32,593 nucleotides of DNA, taken from the NCBI GenBank assembly GCA_036844705.1, contig DAIUFH010000019.1, forward strand, positions 1 through 32,593, read 5' to 3'. The DNA comes from DAIUFH01 sp036844705 (GTDB lineage Bacteria; Bacillota; Clostridia; Tissierellales; Tissierellaceae). The position numbers were made by a program, and so were the translations under genes. Of the stretch, positions 6,881 to 15,035 are shown piece by piece. The notes beneath the pieces are model-generated. The model did not search any database and had not been told where the DNA came from. It was given only the letters and a program-made list of their open reading frames with translations. The first letter of the stretch is position 1, and every line of letters begins with the position of its first letter.

Positions 6881-8668
6881 CTAATTATTAGCACTCATTA
6901 TGCTATTTATATCATCTTCATCAATTGTTTCATTTATTAACAATTTTTGTGATATTTCTTTTAGAAACGTGATATTATCTCTCAATAAGAGTAGTGTTTC
7001 CTGATATAATTTTTCTAGTATTTTATTTGTTCGTAAAGTTAATTTGTTGTCTTCCCTAATATCTTTTGACATTAAAACATTCATATTCACCAATCCAAAA
7101 TCATCATCCATACCAAGAGTTCCAACTAAGGACAATGCAATATCTGTTGCCTTTTCAAGGTCAGAAGATGCACCTGTTGTTATATTCTCTTTTCCGTAAA
7201 TAATTTCTTCAGCAGCTCTTCCACCTAATGCTACCATTATATTTGAATACAAATCTTTCTTAGTTCTATATATTTTATCCGCAGGGATATTTAAGCTAAA
7301 TCCGCCTACTCCTTTTGTGCTAGGAATTATACTAACTTTAGTTACACTATTATTCTTATCAACTAGTTTAGCAATTAATGCATGTCCTGCTTCATGATAT
7401 GCAGTAATCTCTTTGTCCTTAGTGTTTATATAGCTTCTATCAAGCTTTTCATCACCAACTAACACCTTGTAATAAGCCTTATCTATATGTTCAGATTTAA
7501 TTTCCAAGGCATGCTCCTTAACTGCAAAAAGAGCTGCTTCATTTAATAAATTTTCCAATTTAGCCCCACTAAAATATACTGTCTCTGAAGCTAATTTTCT
7601 TAAATTAACATCTTTATTTATAGGTTTATTTTTACCATGAAGCTCTAAAATCTTGTATCTTGCATTAACATCAGGAAGATCAACAGCTATTTGTCTATCG
7701 AATCTGCCAGGTCTAAGAAGTGCTTCGTCTAAAACATCAATCCTATTAGTAGCTGCAATGACTATAATACCATCATTGTCCTTAAATCCAGACATCTCAG
7801 CTAAAAGAGCATTCAGTGTTCTATCTCCTTCTTCACTTCCAGATATACTACTTCCCTTACGTTTTTTTCCTATGGAATCAATTTCGTCAATAAATATAAC
7901 AGATTTACCTGCTTCTTTAGCCTTCCTAAACAAATCTCTTATTCTACTTGCTCCAAGACCGGCATATACCTGAACAAAATCTGAACCTGCTACTGAGAAA
8001 TATGGTACATTTGCTTCCCCTGCAAGAGCTTTTGCTAATAATGTCTTTCCAGTCCCTGGAGGTCCATACAACAATACCCCTCTAGGAATTCTGGCACCAA
8101 ACTGCTTGTACACCTCCGGATTTTTTATGAAATCTACCAATTCCTGCAGATTTAACTTTGCTTCTTCATTACCCGCTACATCCTTAAATCCAATATTTGG
8201 ATTGATTTCAGAATTCTCAATCTTTGACATACTAGCCATTTCCTTTTCAGCTTCCTTAGGAGAAGTATTTCTTAAAAAAATCAATGTAAAAATTACTCCT
8301 CCTAATAAAAATAAAGGAACGACTATATTTTCCATAGACTGATTTTTTTCTATAACCTTTACACCACTCATCAACAATTCTTCCTTAAAACCTAAAGTTC
8401 TAGGATTATCAGTCATGAGTTCCTTACCATTATCTAGAACAACTTTGATTTTGGAAGTATCTCCTATGTATACTTCTTTAACAATACCATTTTCTAAATG
8501 GTTTAAAAATAATATATATGAAATTTCCTCAGCCTTATCATTTTTAGAGTAAACGAGAACACTAGAAATAATAGAGATTATAATAATCAATAATATAAGT
8601 AAACTCTTTTTCTTTATGATAGTAATTCCCCCTTGGTTTACATAATCTAAGGTAATTATAACATCCAT
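6881..8668 (-). CDS. FtsH-family membrane AAA+ zinc metalloprotease
   Basis: Counting from ATG 8668 (595 aa), the protein has a membrane helix (about 22-39), a short extracytoplasmic domain and a second helix (114-132). The AAA module carries Walker A GPPGTGKT (202-209), Walker B VIFIDEID (257-264) and the second region of homology ATNRIDVLDEALLRPGRFDR. The M41 protease domain has HEAGH at 425-429. FtsH degrades membrane and short-lived regulatory proteins in an ATP-driven hexamer. The pore loop reads FVQVYAG instead of the usual FVEMFVG, so this may be a paralogue. The start is doubtful: ATG 8668 has no ribosome site and lies upstream of a good -10 box. AAGGGGG at 8628-8634 points instead to a non-AUG start near 8620. 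Confidence 0.93.
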   Translation of the reverse strand: MDVIITLDYVNQGGITIIKKKSLLILLIIIISIISSVLVYSKNDKAEEISYILFLNHLENGIVKEVYIGDTSKIKVVLDNGKELMTDNPRTLGFKEELLMSGVKVIEKNQSMENIVVPLFLLGGVIFTLIFLRNTSPKEAEKEMASMSKIENSEINPNIGFKDVAGNEEAKLNLQELVDFIKNPEVYKQFGARIPRGVLLYGPPGTGKTLLAKALAGEANVPYFSVAGSDFVQVYAGLGASRIRDLFRKAKEAGKSVIFIDEIDSIGKKRKGSSISGSEEGDRTLNALLAEMSGFKDNDGIIVIAATNRIDVLDEALLRPGRFDRQIAVDLPDVNARYKILELHGKNKPINKDVNLRKLASETVYFSGAKLENLLNEAALFAVKEHALEIKSEHIDKAYYKVLVGDEKLDRSYINTKDKEITAYHEAGHALIAKLVDKNNSVTKVSIIPSTKGVGGFSLNIPADKIYRTKKDLYSNIMVALGGRAAEEIIYGKENITTGASSDLEKATDIALSLVGTLGMDDDFGLVNMNVLMSKDIREDNKLTLRTNKILEKLYQETLLLLRDNITFLKEISQKLLINETIDEDDINSIMSANN

Positions 8669-8683
8669 AGTATTTTTAGTCCA
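8655..8683 (-). promoter_or_regulatory. Promoter of the FtsH-like gene
   Basis: On the minus strand: -35 TGGACT (plus 8678-8683), 17-bp spacer, perfect -10 TATAAT (8655-8660). If used, the transcript would begin near 8648, downstream of the only nearby in-frame ATG. Confidence 0.6.
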
Positions 8684-8717
8684 TTTCCTTGATTTGGTAT
8701 CAATACTATTGTAAACC

Positions 8718-8741
8718 AAAAAACAGGAGTTACCTCCTGTT
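8718..8741 (-). terminator. Intrinsic terminator of the 93-residue gene
   Basis: AACAGGAG (8722-8729) and CTCCTGTT (8734-8741) form an 8-bp stem with a 4-nt loop. A T-run follows on the minus strand. It isolates the FtsH-like gene from the gene upstream. Confidence 0.85.
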
Positions 8742-8782
8742 GATTATTGAAAAAATATTCTATTTTTTATGTTTAGACCATA

Positions 8783-9064
8783 CTATTTATTTTTATCTAG
8801 AGCCTTTAAAATCATATTGAGCTTTGAACTTTGTTCCTTTGACAACAATGGTCTAATGCTCTCTATTTTTTCAAGGATTTCATTATATTTTTCAGGACTT
8901 AATTCATTTTCCATTTCTTTATTTATCTTAATTATTTCAAAAAATATTTCATCATCTGTCTTATCTTTATAGTTTTCTGCTAATTTTTCAATTTTTGACA
9001 ATTGTTCATTATCCGGAACATTTGCTTTTATATTCTTAATTAACTCATCTCTATCTCTTCCCAA
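8783..9064 (-). CDS. Small protein of unknown function (93 aa)
   Basis: I do not recognise this family. The product is highly charged and predicted helical, with no signal peptide or membrane segment. The C-terminal half (IESIRPLLSKEQSSKLNMIL) resembles the segment IGPLLPTEHGPTFNKSIL in the divergent 200-residue gene next door. A GGGGG site precedes the ATG. The gene has its own terminator, so it is monocistronic. Codon use matches its neighbours. Confidence 0.7.
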   Translation of the reverse strand: MGRDRDELIKNIKANVPDNEQLSKIEKLAENYKDKTDDEIFFEIIKINKEMENELSPEKYNEILEKIESIRPLLSKEQSSKLNMILKALDKNK

Positions 9065-9189
9065 GATTATACCCCCTTCATCTTTTTATTAATTTATGTT
9101 ATGTCATTTAATAATATTACAACTTATAATGTAAACAAAAGAAATAACATGCATATAATGATTACATAAGAAATAAGGAGGTATTATTA

Positions 9190-9792
9190 TTGGATACACC
9201 TATTATTTTTATTTTATTATATTTATTAATTAATAAGTCTACTGATAGAGAAAATACTTTACATAGTTTAAAAGGCTATTTAAGTAATATAAGCATTGAT
9301 TCAAGGTACACAACTGAAAAAATAAAAATTGCAAAAAGGATTGGCCCCCTATTACCTACAGAGCATGGACCTACATTCAATAAATCAATCCTAATGGCAG
9401 AAAAAATAATACGTATAAAAGAACTTATTGAATTCCTTGATAATGCCGAGGTTCAAGAATTTTCAGCTATTGAGCTAGAGCCTAAAGAAAGACTTCAAAG
9501 GATTATTTATACATTACAAGATGAGGTAAATAATTCTCAGATCGAAAATTTGGGAACTGTTCTAAATCTAATTCTAAACATCGACAAATATAAAAAAATG
9601 CTTAATGCATATAATAGCTTAATGAATAATAAGAACCCTCTTTCTGATACAAATAGTATCATAAGTTTAATGGAAACCTTTATGGAAGGAAGTAGTGAAA
9701 AAGATAAAGAAAAAATCAAAGAGATGTCAAAGATGATGGACATATTAAAAATGCTAGATACACCAAATAAAGAAAAACCTAATGAAAATTAA
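9190..9792 (+). CDS. Protein of unknown function (200 aa), TTG start
   Basis: AAGGAGG lies 7 bp before a TTG start. The N-terminus is hydrophobic (IIFILLYLLI, residues 5-14) but too short for a sure membrane anchor. The rest is polar and helical, ending in a lysine- and methionine-rich tail (IKEMSKMMDILKMLDT). It is divergent from the 93-residue gene and shares the PLL..E motif with it, suggesting a related helical unit. It converges with the pseudouridine synthase gene with a 4-bp overlap. Function unknown. Confidence 0.75.
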   Translation: MDTPIIFILLYLLINKSTDRENTLHSLKGYLSNISIDSRYTTEKIKIAKRIGPLLPTEHGPTFNKSILMAEKIIRIKELIEFLDNAEVQEFSAIELEPKERLQRIIYTLQDEVNNSQIENLGTVLNLILNIDKYKKMLNAYNSLMNNKNPLSDTNSIISLMETFMEGSSEKDKEKIKEMSKMMDILKMLDTPNKEKPNEN

Positions 9793-9807
9793 AACCTCAT
9801 TAGGTTT
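9775..9807. terminator. Bidirectional terminator between convergent genes
   Basis: AAACCTAATGA (9775-9785) pairs with TCATTAGGTTT (9797-9807), an 11-bp perfect stem. A T-run follows on the minus strand and a T-rich stretch on the plus strand. The hairpin covers both overlapping stop codons. Confidence 0.8.
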
Positions 9808-10688
9808 ATTAGTCTTTCCATATCTTCAGGCAAGGGTGCATTGAATTCTAAGCTTGAGCCAAATCTTGGGTGTATTGCTTTTAAATAATATGAATGTAAT
9901 GCCTGCCTATTAATAAGCACACTGTTTTCATTATAGAGACTATCCCCAATAATCGGATGTCCAATATAATTCATATGTACTCTTATTTGATGCGACCTTC
10001 CAGTAAATATCCTTACTTCTACTAAAGAAGCAGACTCAAATCTTTCTAATACTTTATATTTTGTTAAAGCACTCTGTCCATTTTCCATAATTACCTTTTT
10101 GATACTTTTATCCTCTTCCCTTCCAATAGGCAAATCAATAGTTCCTTCATCTGCCTCTACAATGCCCTGAACAATTGCTAAGTATTTCTTCTCAATTGTA
10201 TTGTCTTCAAATTGCAATGCCATTTGCTGATGAGCAAATGAGTTTTTTGCTACTATCAATATCCCCGTTGTATCCATATCCAATCTATTTACAAACCTTA
10301 TTTTCTTTTTAATGTTCTTTTCTTTAAAATAATATGCTATCCCATTGGACAAAGTATGCATTTGATGCAATTTAGTAGGATGAACAACCATATTAGGATC
10401 CTTATTTATAATCAATAAATCATAATCCTCATATATAATATTTAAATTCATCTTTTCTGGGGTTGTGCTATCTTCTTCATCCTCCATTACTAATGTAATA
10501 CAATCACCCTTCTTAAGCTCCAGGCTCTTTCTTTGAAATTTTCCATTGACGTAAATATTCTTTTCCTTATAAAGTCTTCTAAACAATCTACCGGAAACAT
10601 TTCTTGAAAACAGGTAGTCCTCAAGGTCTAAGTTGCCAATATCACATATATAGTTTATAACACTTTCACTATCTTCTAATTTTTTCAT
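9789..10688 (-). CDS. RluA/RluD-family RNA pseudouridine synthase
   Basis: The 299-residue protein has an N-terminal S4-like RNA-binding domain (about 28-70, VSGRLFRRLYKEKNIYVNGK) and a pseudouridine synthase catalytic domain. The active-site motif is VNRLDMDTTG, with the catalytic aspartate at D137. It also has GRSHQIRVHMNYIGHPIIGD near the C-terminus. It isomerises uridines in 23S rRNA or tRNA, but the exact site cannot be read from sequence. It is divergent from nadK across a 70-bp AT-rich gap and convergent with the 200-residue gene. The usual HRLD reads NRLD here, a common variant. Confidence 0.93.
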   Translation of the reverse strand: MKKLEDSESVINYICDIGNLDLEDYLFSRNVSGRLFRRLYKEKNIYVNGKFQRKSLELKKGDCITLVMEDEEDSTTPEKMNLNIIYEDYDLLIINKDPNMVVHPTKLHQMHTLSNGIAYYFKEKNIKKKIRFVNRLDMDTTGILIVAKNSFAHQQMALQFEDNTIEKKYLAIVQGIVEADEGTIDLPIGREEDKSIKKVIMENGQSALTKYKVLERFESASLVEVRIFTGRSHQIRVHMNYIGHPIIGDSLYNENSVLINRQALHSYYLKAIHPRFGSSLEFNAPLPEDMERLINLMRF

Positions 10689-10775
10689 AGTACCTCCTTA
10701 CTTTTTAATACATAATATATTATAATATATGTAAATTATTATATTATATAAAGCAACGTGGTGGAGGGAATATTT

Positions 10776-11585
10776 TTGACAAATGAAAAAAGAATTATTA
10801 ATATAATATCAAATCGAAATTATGAATCTAGAAAAACCAAAATTATACTTGTAGATAAACTGGAAGAGATGGGTTTTGTAGTCAGTGAAGAATATGTACC
10901 TAATGCAGAGCTTAATATTTGCATTGGTGGTGATGGTGCATTTTTAAGAGCAATCCATCGAAATAAATTCCCTGAGACACCATTTGTTGGAATTAATACT
11001 GGACATTTGGGCTTTTTTCAAGAGGTCTCTCCTTCCAATATCGACGAATTTTTATATAAATATATAAATAATGAATATATGATTGAGGAAATATATCTAG
11101 TTGAAGCTGAAGTTTGTACTAAGAATAAATGTTTTACCCTTACGGGAATCAATGAAATTGTCATAAAAGGAATTAAATCTAAGGTAATTCATTTAACAAT
11201 GTATATTGACGGTAATCATTTACAAAAATTTAGTGGTGATGGAATTATAATCTCTACTCCGGCAGGAAGCACCGCTTATAATTTTTCAAGTGGTGGAAGT
11301 ATTGTATATCCATCCATAAGCTGTTTACAGATAACTCCATTGTCTCCTATTAGTTCAAAGGCCTTTAGGTCATTACCTACTAGTGCAATTATACCCGGAG
11401 ATTTTAATATAACGATAAAACCAGAATTTAGATATGAGAACTCAATCCTCATTGTCAATGATGGAGTTGAATTTAGATATGATAATATAATTGATGTTAA
11501 TGTTAAATTATCGGATAAGAAAATATATAAATTAGGTTTAAGTAAAAATTCCTATTGGGATAATTTAAAGAGCAAATTCTTGTAA
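10776..11585 (+). CDS. nadK: NAD kinase
   Basis: This enzyme phosphorylates NAD+ to NADP+ in the cytoplasm. It has the family hallmarks GGDG (51-54, ICIGGDGAFLRA), NTGHLGFF (74-81) and TPAGSTAYNFSSGG. The length (about 269 aa) is normal. I chose the TTG at 10776, because GGAGGG lies 7 bp upstream. The in-frame GTG codons at 10758 and 10761 sit on or before that site. The gene stands alone, followed by the repeat element at 11604-11815. Confidence 0.95.
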   Translation: MTNEKRIINIISNRNYESRKTKIILVDKLEEMGFVVSEEYVPNAELNICIGGDGAFLRAIHRNKFPETPFVGINTGHLGFFQEVSPSNIDEFLYKYINNEYMIEEIYLVEAEVCTKNKCFTLTGINEIVIKGIKSKVIHLTMYIDGNHLQKFSGDGIIISTPAGSTAYNFSSGGSIVYPSISCLQITPLSPISSKAFRSLPTSAIIPGDFNITIKPEFRYENSILIVNDGVEFRYDNIIDVNVKLSDKKIYKLGLSKNSYWDNLKSKFL

Positions 11586-11603
11586 AAGCAAGTTAGAAGA
11601 GCA

Positions 11604-11708
11604 GGTAAGAGGTAAGAACTAAGAACTAAGAACTAAGAGGTAAGAGTTAAGAACTAAGAGTTAAAAGGTAAGAGATAAGAGTTGAAAAATAAGAACTAAG
11701 AGTTTTAA
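11604..11708 (+). repeat. Array of 15 heptamers, consensus NNTAAGA
   Basis: Fifteen consecutive 7-bp units fill 105 bp exactly: GGTAAGA twice, ACTAAGA three times, then GGTAAGA, GTTAAGA, ACTAAGA and increasingly decayed units (GTTAAAA, GTTGAAA, GTTTTAA). Two further units occur in inverted orientation at 11804-11817. The array is non-coding and lies between convergent genes. Confidence 0.9.
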
Positions 11709-11815
11709 AACCTGAGATGCTTCACTTATGTTTAGCATGACACAACCTGTCATTCTGAGACGGGCAGAGTATTCACTGCTTTCGAAGAATCTCGGGTTAT
11801 TACTCTTAGTTCTTA
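11690..11815. repeat. 126-bp nested inverted-repeat element, MITE-like
   Basis: The ends are a perfect 14-bp inverted repeat: TAAGAACTAAGAGT (11690-11703) and ACTCTTAGTTCTTA (11802-11815). Inside, CCTGAGATgCTTC (11711-11723) pairs imperfectly with GAAGaATCTCGGG (11784-11796). The core holds two facing copies of the TGTCATTCTGAG repeat seen in the rRNA leader, one with an insertion of about 18 bp. It carries no open reading frame. Confidence 0.75.
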
Positions 11816-11822
11816 TATAGAT

Positions 11823-13622
11823 TTACAACAAGCTATCAAATTCATCTACCAATCTTTTAAATAATGCCATGGCATTATTTACCGGTTCTTCAGTTTCCAT
11901 ATCTACACCTGCTTTTCTTAACACGTTTATTGGGTAGTCAGAGCTGCCGCTCTTTAAGAAGTTCAGATATTTTTTTACTGCTATCTCTCCTTCGTTTAAA
12001 ATCTTTTGAGATAAAGCTATAGCAGCAGAGAATCCTGTTGCATATTGAAATACATAATAATTGTAATAGAAATGTGGAATTCTAGCCCATTCTATGGCTA
12101 TTTCATCATCTATTACCATGTTAGGACCATAGTATAATTCATTAAGTTGTTTGTAAGTCTCGCAAAGATAATCAGCTGTAAGCGCCCCGCCGTCTTCTAA
12201 ATGCTCATGAATGATCTTTTCAAATTCAGCAAACATCGTTTGTCTAAATACAGTTGTTCTAAAGGATTCAAGATAATGATTCAATAAGTATAGCTTTTCA
12301 TTTTTATTTTTCACATTTTTCAGCATATAATCTAATAACAATGCCTCATTGGCTGTTGAAGCTACCTCTGCAACAAAGATACTATAGTCACCATAGATAT
12401 ACGGTTGATTTTTTCTTGTAAAATAGCTATGCATAGAGTGTCCCATTTCATGGGCGATGGTGAATACATTATCTAAAGTGTCATGATAATTCAATAAAAT
12501 ATATGGCTTGGAATCATATGAACCGCTAGAATATGCTCCTGAACGTTTCCCTCTGTTTTCCTTAATATCTATCCATCTGGAATTGAAGCCTTCCTCCATA
12601 GCTGTTAAATATTCTTCCTTTAGAGGAGCTAAAGCTTTTTTTATAATTTCAACTCCCTCATCATAAGGAATATCAAAATCAACATCCTGTACTATAGGTA
12701 CATACAAATCGTACATATGGAGCTCATCTAATTTAAGGGCTCTTTTCCTTATATCCATATACTTATACATGGTGTCAAGATTGTCATGTATTGCATTAAT
12801 CAAATTATCATATACCGTTACAGGGATATTGTTATCACTAATAGCTGCCTCCATGCTGTTTTTATAATTTCTTAATCTAGCATTAAACACATTATTTTTT
12901 AAATCCCCATTTAAAGTTGATGCAAATGTATTTTTAAAGCTAAAATAGGTCTTGTATAATTCTTTAAAGGCATTTTTTCTTACATCCCTGTTTTTGGACT
13001 CCATCAATGGTATAAAATTGCCCGAGGTTATCTCAATATCATTACCATCTTCATCCTTGATTGTAGGAAATGTTAAATCAGCATTATTTAACATAGAAAA
13101 TATTTTTTCAGGCGAGCTAGCTACTTCACCAAATTGAGCAACTATAGATTCTTCTCTAGCTGATAGAACATGATCTTTTTGTCTAAGAATATCCTCTAAA
13201 TATTGAATATATAATTTTAATTCTTCTTTTTCTTCTATAAATTTCTTTAACGTAGCTTCATCGATTGTTAATATCTCAGGAATTAAGAAGGAAGTTTTAT
13301 CCTGAACATCTACCATAAGGCTCATACCTTTATCAGATAATTCCTGTGAACTACCTAGCCTAGTATCTTCATCCAGCTTCATATGTGAATATGAATACAA
13401 ATTCTCAACTAATCTAAATAGCTCATCACTGTCTTTCAATGTTTTATATAGGTTTTCGCTACTATCCACCACACTTCCCTTGTGCACTTCAAATTTCTTA
13501 GCTAATTCCATAGCTTTATCGAAATCTTTGTTCCATGCTTCCTGATTAGCATACATTGACCCTAAATCCCATTTAAGTTCTTCAGCAATATCTTTTCTTT
13601 CCAAAATCTCTTTTGAAACCAT
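11823..13622 (-). CDS. pepF: Oligoendopeptidase F (M3 metallopeptidase)
   Basis: The 599-residue length is typical for PepF. The zinc site HEMGH is at 391-395 in FTIAHEMGHSMHSYF, and the downstream glutamate ligand lies in EVASTANEAL. The N-terminal helical domain (about 1-190) covers the active-site cleft. The enzyme hydrolyses peptides of roughly 7-17 residues in the cytoplasm. AGGAGG precedes ATG 13622. The gene begins 9 bp after the penicillin-binding protein stop, so it is the last gene of the FHA-rodA-pbp operon. There is no clear terminator, but the inverted-repeat element follows. Confidence 0.95.
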   Translation of the reverse strand: MVSKEILERKDIAEELKWDLGSMYANQEAWNKDFDKAMELAKKFEVHKGSVVDSSENLYKTLKDSDELFRLVENLYSYSHMKLDEDTRLGSSQELSDKGMSLMVDVQDKTSFLIPEILTIDEATLKKFIEEKEELKLYIQYLEDILRQKDHVLSAREESIVAQFGEVASSPEKIFSMLNNADLTFPTIKDEDGNDIEITSGNFIPLMESKNRDVRKNAFKELYKTYFSFKNTFASTLNGDLKNNVFNARLRNYKNSMEAAISDNNIPVTVYDNLINAIHDNLDTMYKYMDIRKRALKLDELHMYDLYVPIVQDVDFDIPYDEGVEIIKKALAPLKEEYLTAMEEGFNSRWIDIKENRGKRSGAYSSGSYDSKPYILLNYHDTLDNVFTIAHEMGHSMHSYFTRKNQPYIYGDYSIFVAEVASTANEALLLDYMLKNVKNKNEKLYLLNHYLESFRTTVFRQTMFAEFEKIIHEHLEDGGALTADYLCETYKQLNELYYGPNMVIDDEIAIEWARIPHFYYNYYVFQYATGFSAAIALSQKILNEGEIAVKKYLNFLKSGSSDYPINVLRKAGVDMETEEPVNNAMALFKRLVDEFDSLL

Positions 13623-13631
13623 AATACCCTC

Positions 13632-15035
13632 CTAAAATTTAATATTGTTTAATCCGTATATTATTAAATCCCTAGCAATAGGAGCAGCAGAACTTCCACC
13701 AGTTGACCCATCTTCTTCTAATACAACTGCTATTGCAATCTTAGGATCCTCTGCAGGTGCAAATCCTATAAACCATGCGTGTGATTTACCAGATGGATTT
13801 TCAGCTGTTCCAGTTTTACCTGCTACCTGAACATTTTTTATACTTGAATTTTTACCTGTGCCTTTTTTTACAACTTCTATCATCATTTCTTTTATTTCAG
13901 CTGCTTTCATACTATCTATACCTTGTGACAAAGTCTCTGTATTGAAGGATTTAACTAATTTTCCTGTAGATGAAACTACCTGATTTACTAGTATAGGTTT
14001 AACAACCTCTCCATTGTTAGCTATTGCAGAAGCAACCATAGCCATATTCAGCGGAGTCGTAAGTACTTTTCCCTGTCCTATGCCGGAAGCGGCTAAATCT
14101 GTATCTCCAATATTTCCCTTAGGATAGGATGAACTCTTAACAGGTAAATCAAATGGTATATTATTATTAAACATAAATCCCTCGGCAGTCTCCCTTAATT
14201 TATTTTCTCCGACTGCCAATGCTTTTTCAGTAAAATAAGTATTACAAGAATAAGCCAAGGCATTTTTCAAATTCAGCTCTCCATGGGCTTTATTTTGATA
14301 ATCTTTAAACGGATAGCCATCAATTGTGGTAGTTCCCTTACACAAGTATTCCTGATTTATTCCAGGAGTGTTTAAGATAGCCGCAGTTGTGATTACTTTA
14401 AAGACTGACCCTGGAGTATAAAGTCCTTGAGTTGCTCGATTTAAAAGTGGACTATTTGGATCTTCAGATATAATTCCCCAATCATCTCTCAGTGTAGAAA
14501 CATCGAAATCAGGAAGGCTGACCATAGCATAGACTTCACCAGTCTTTGGATTCATCGCTACTACTGAACCTTTTCTTCCCTTTAATAAATTCCTTGCTCT
14601 TTCCTGAGTCCCATGGTCTATAGTAAGCTCCAAATTATTTCCAATTGTTCTTGGAGCAACAATATTTATTAACTCATCCAAAGCTGAATTGTCATTAATA
14701 TTCAACAGATAATTGTTGAAGCTTAACTCCAGTCCTGCCTTTCCATATTCTCTATAGCTATATCCTATTATATGACTGTAAAGGCTGCCATATTTATAAT
14801 ATCTTCTCATTGTCTCATCATGTTTTTCACTATAAACTAGAATTTTCCCATTCCTATCTAATATGGAGCCCCTTAGAATATTTTCTTCATTTATCCATAG
14901 ACGTTTATTATAGGAATTCATCTTTATAGCTTCTGCCTTGAAAGCTTGAAAATAACTCATATATCCTATTAAGCCAGTAAATACAATACATAAAGCGATT
15001 AGTACTAATACTATTCTTCTATGTTCTGAGTTCAT
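13632..15035 (-). CDS. Class B penicillin-binding protein (PBP2/FtsI-like transpeptidase)
   Basis: The 467-residue protein has an N-terminal membrane anchor (about 8-28), a short dimerisation region with RGSILDRNG (55-63), and a transpeptidase domain. The three active-site motifs are intact: S210-x-x-K213 in TPGSVFKV, S263-C-N265 in AYSCNTYF, and K407-T-G409 in AGKTGTAEN. It cross-links peptidoglycan outside the membrane, normally together with a SEDS glycosyltransferase. The partner gene lies directly upstream with a 4-bp ATGA overlap. Its small size and gene order resemble actinobacterial PbpA. It also resembles the clostridial paralogues used in elongation or sporulation. Confidence 0.95.
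   Translation of the reverse strand: MNSEHRRIVLVLIALCIVFTGLIGYMSYFQAFKAEAIKMNSYNKRLWINEENILRGSILDRNGKILVYSEKHDETMRRYYKYGSLYSHIIGYSYREYGKAGLELSFNNYLLNINDNSALDELINIVAPRTIGNNLELTIDHGTQERARNLLKGRKGSVVAMNPKTGEVYAMVSLPDFDVSTLRDDWGIISEDPNSPLLNRATQGLYTPGSVFKVITTAAILNTPGINQEYLCKGTTTIDGYPFKDYQNKAHGELNLKNALAYSCNTYFTEKALAVGENKLRETAEGFMFNNNIPFDLPVKSSSYPKGNIGDTDLAASGIGQGKVLTTPLNMAMVASAIANNGEVVKPILVNQVVSSTGKLVKSFNTETLSQGIDSMKAAEIKEMMIEVVKKGTGKNSSIKNVQVAGKTGTAENPSGKSHAWFIGFAPAEDPKIAIAVVLEEDGSTGGSSAAPIARDLIIYGLNNIKF

Noticed and set aside
9775..9807. 4-bp overlap of the convergent gene ends as a sign of misannotation
   Set aside because: Both genes are well supported, and the shared hairpin explains how both transcripts end there.
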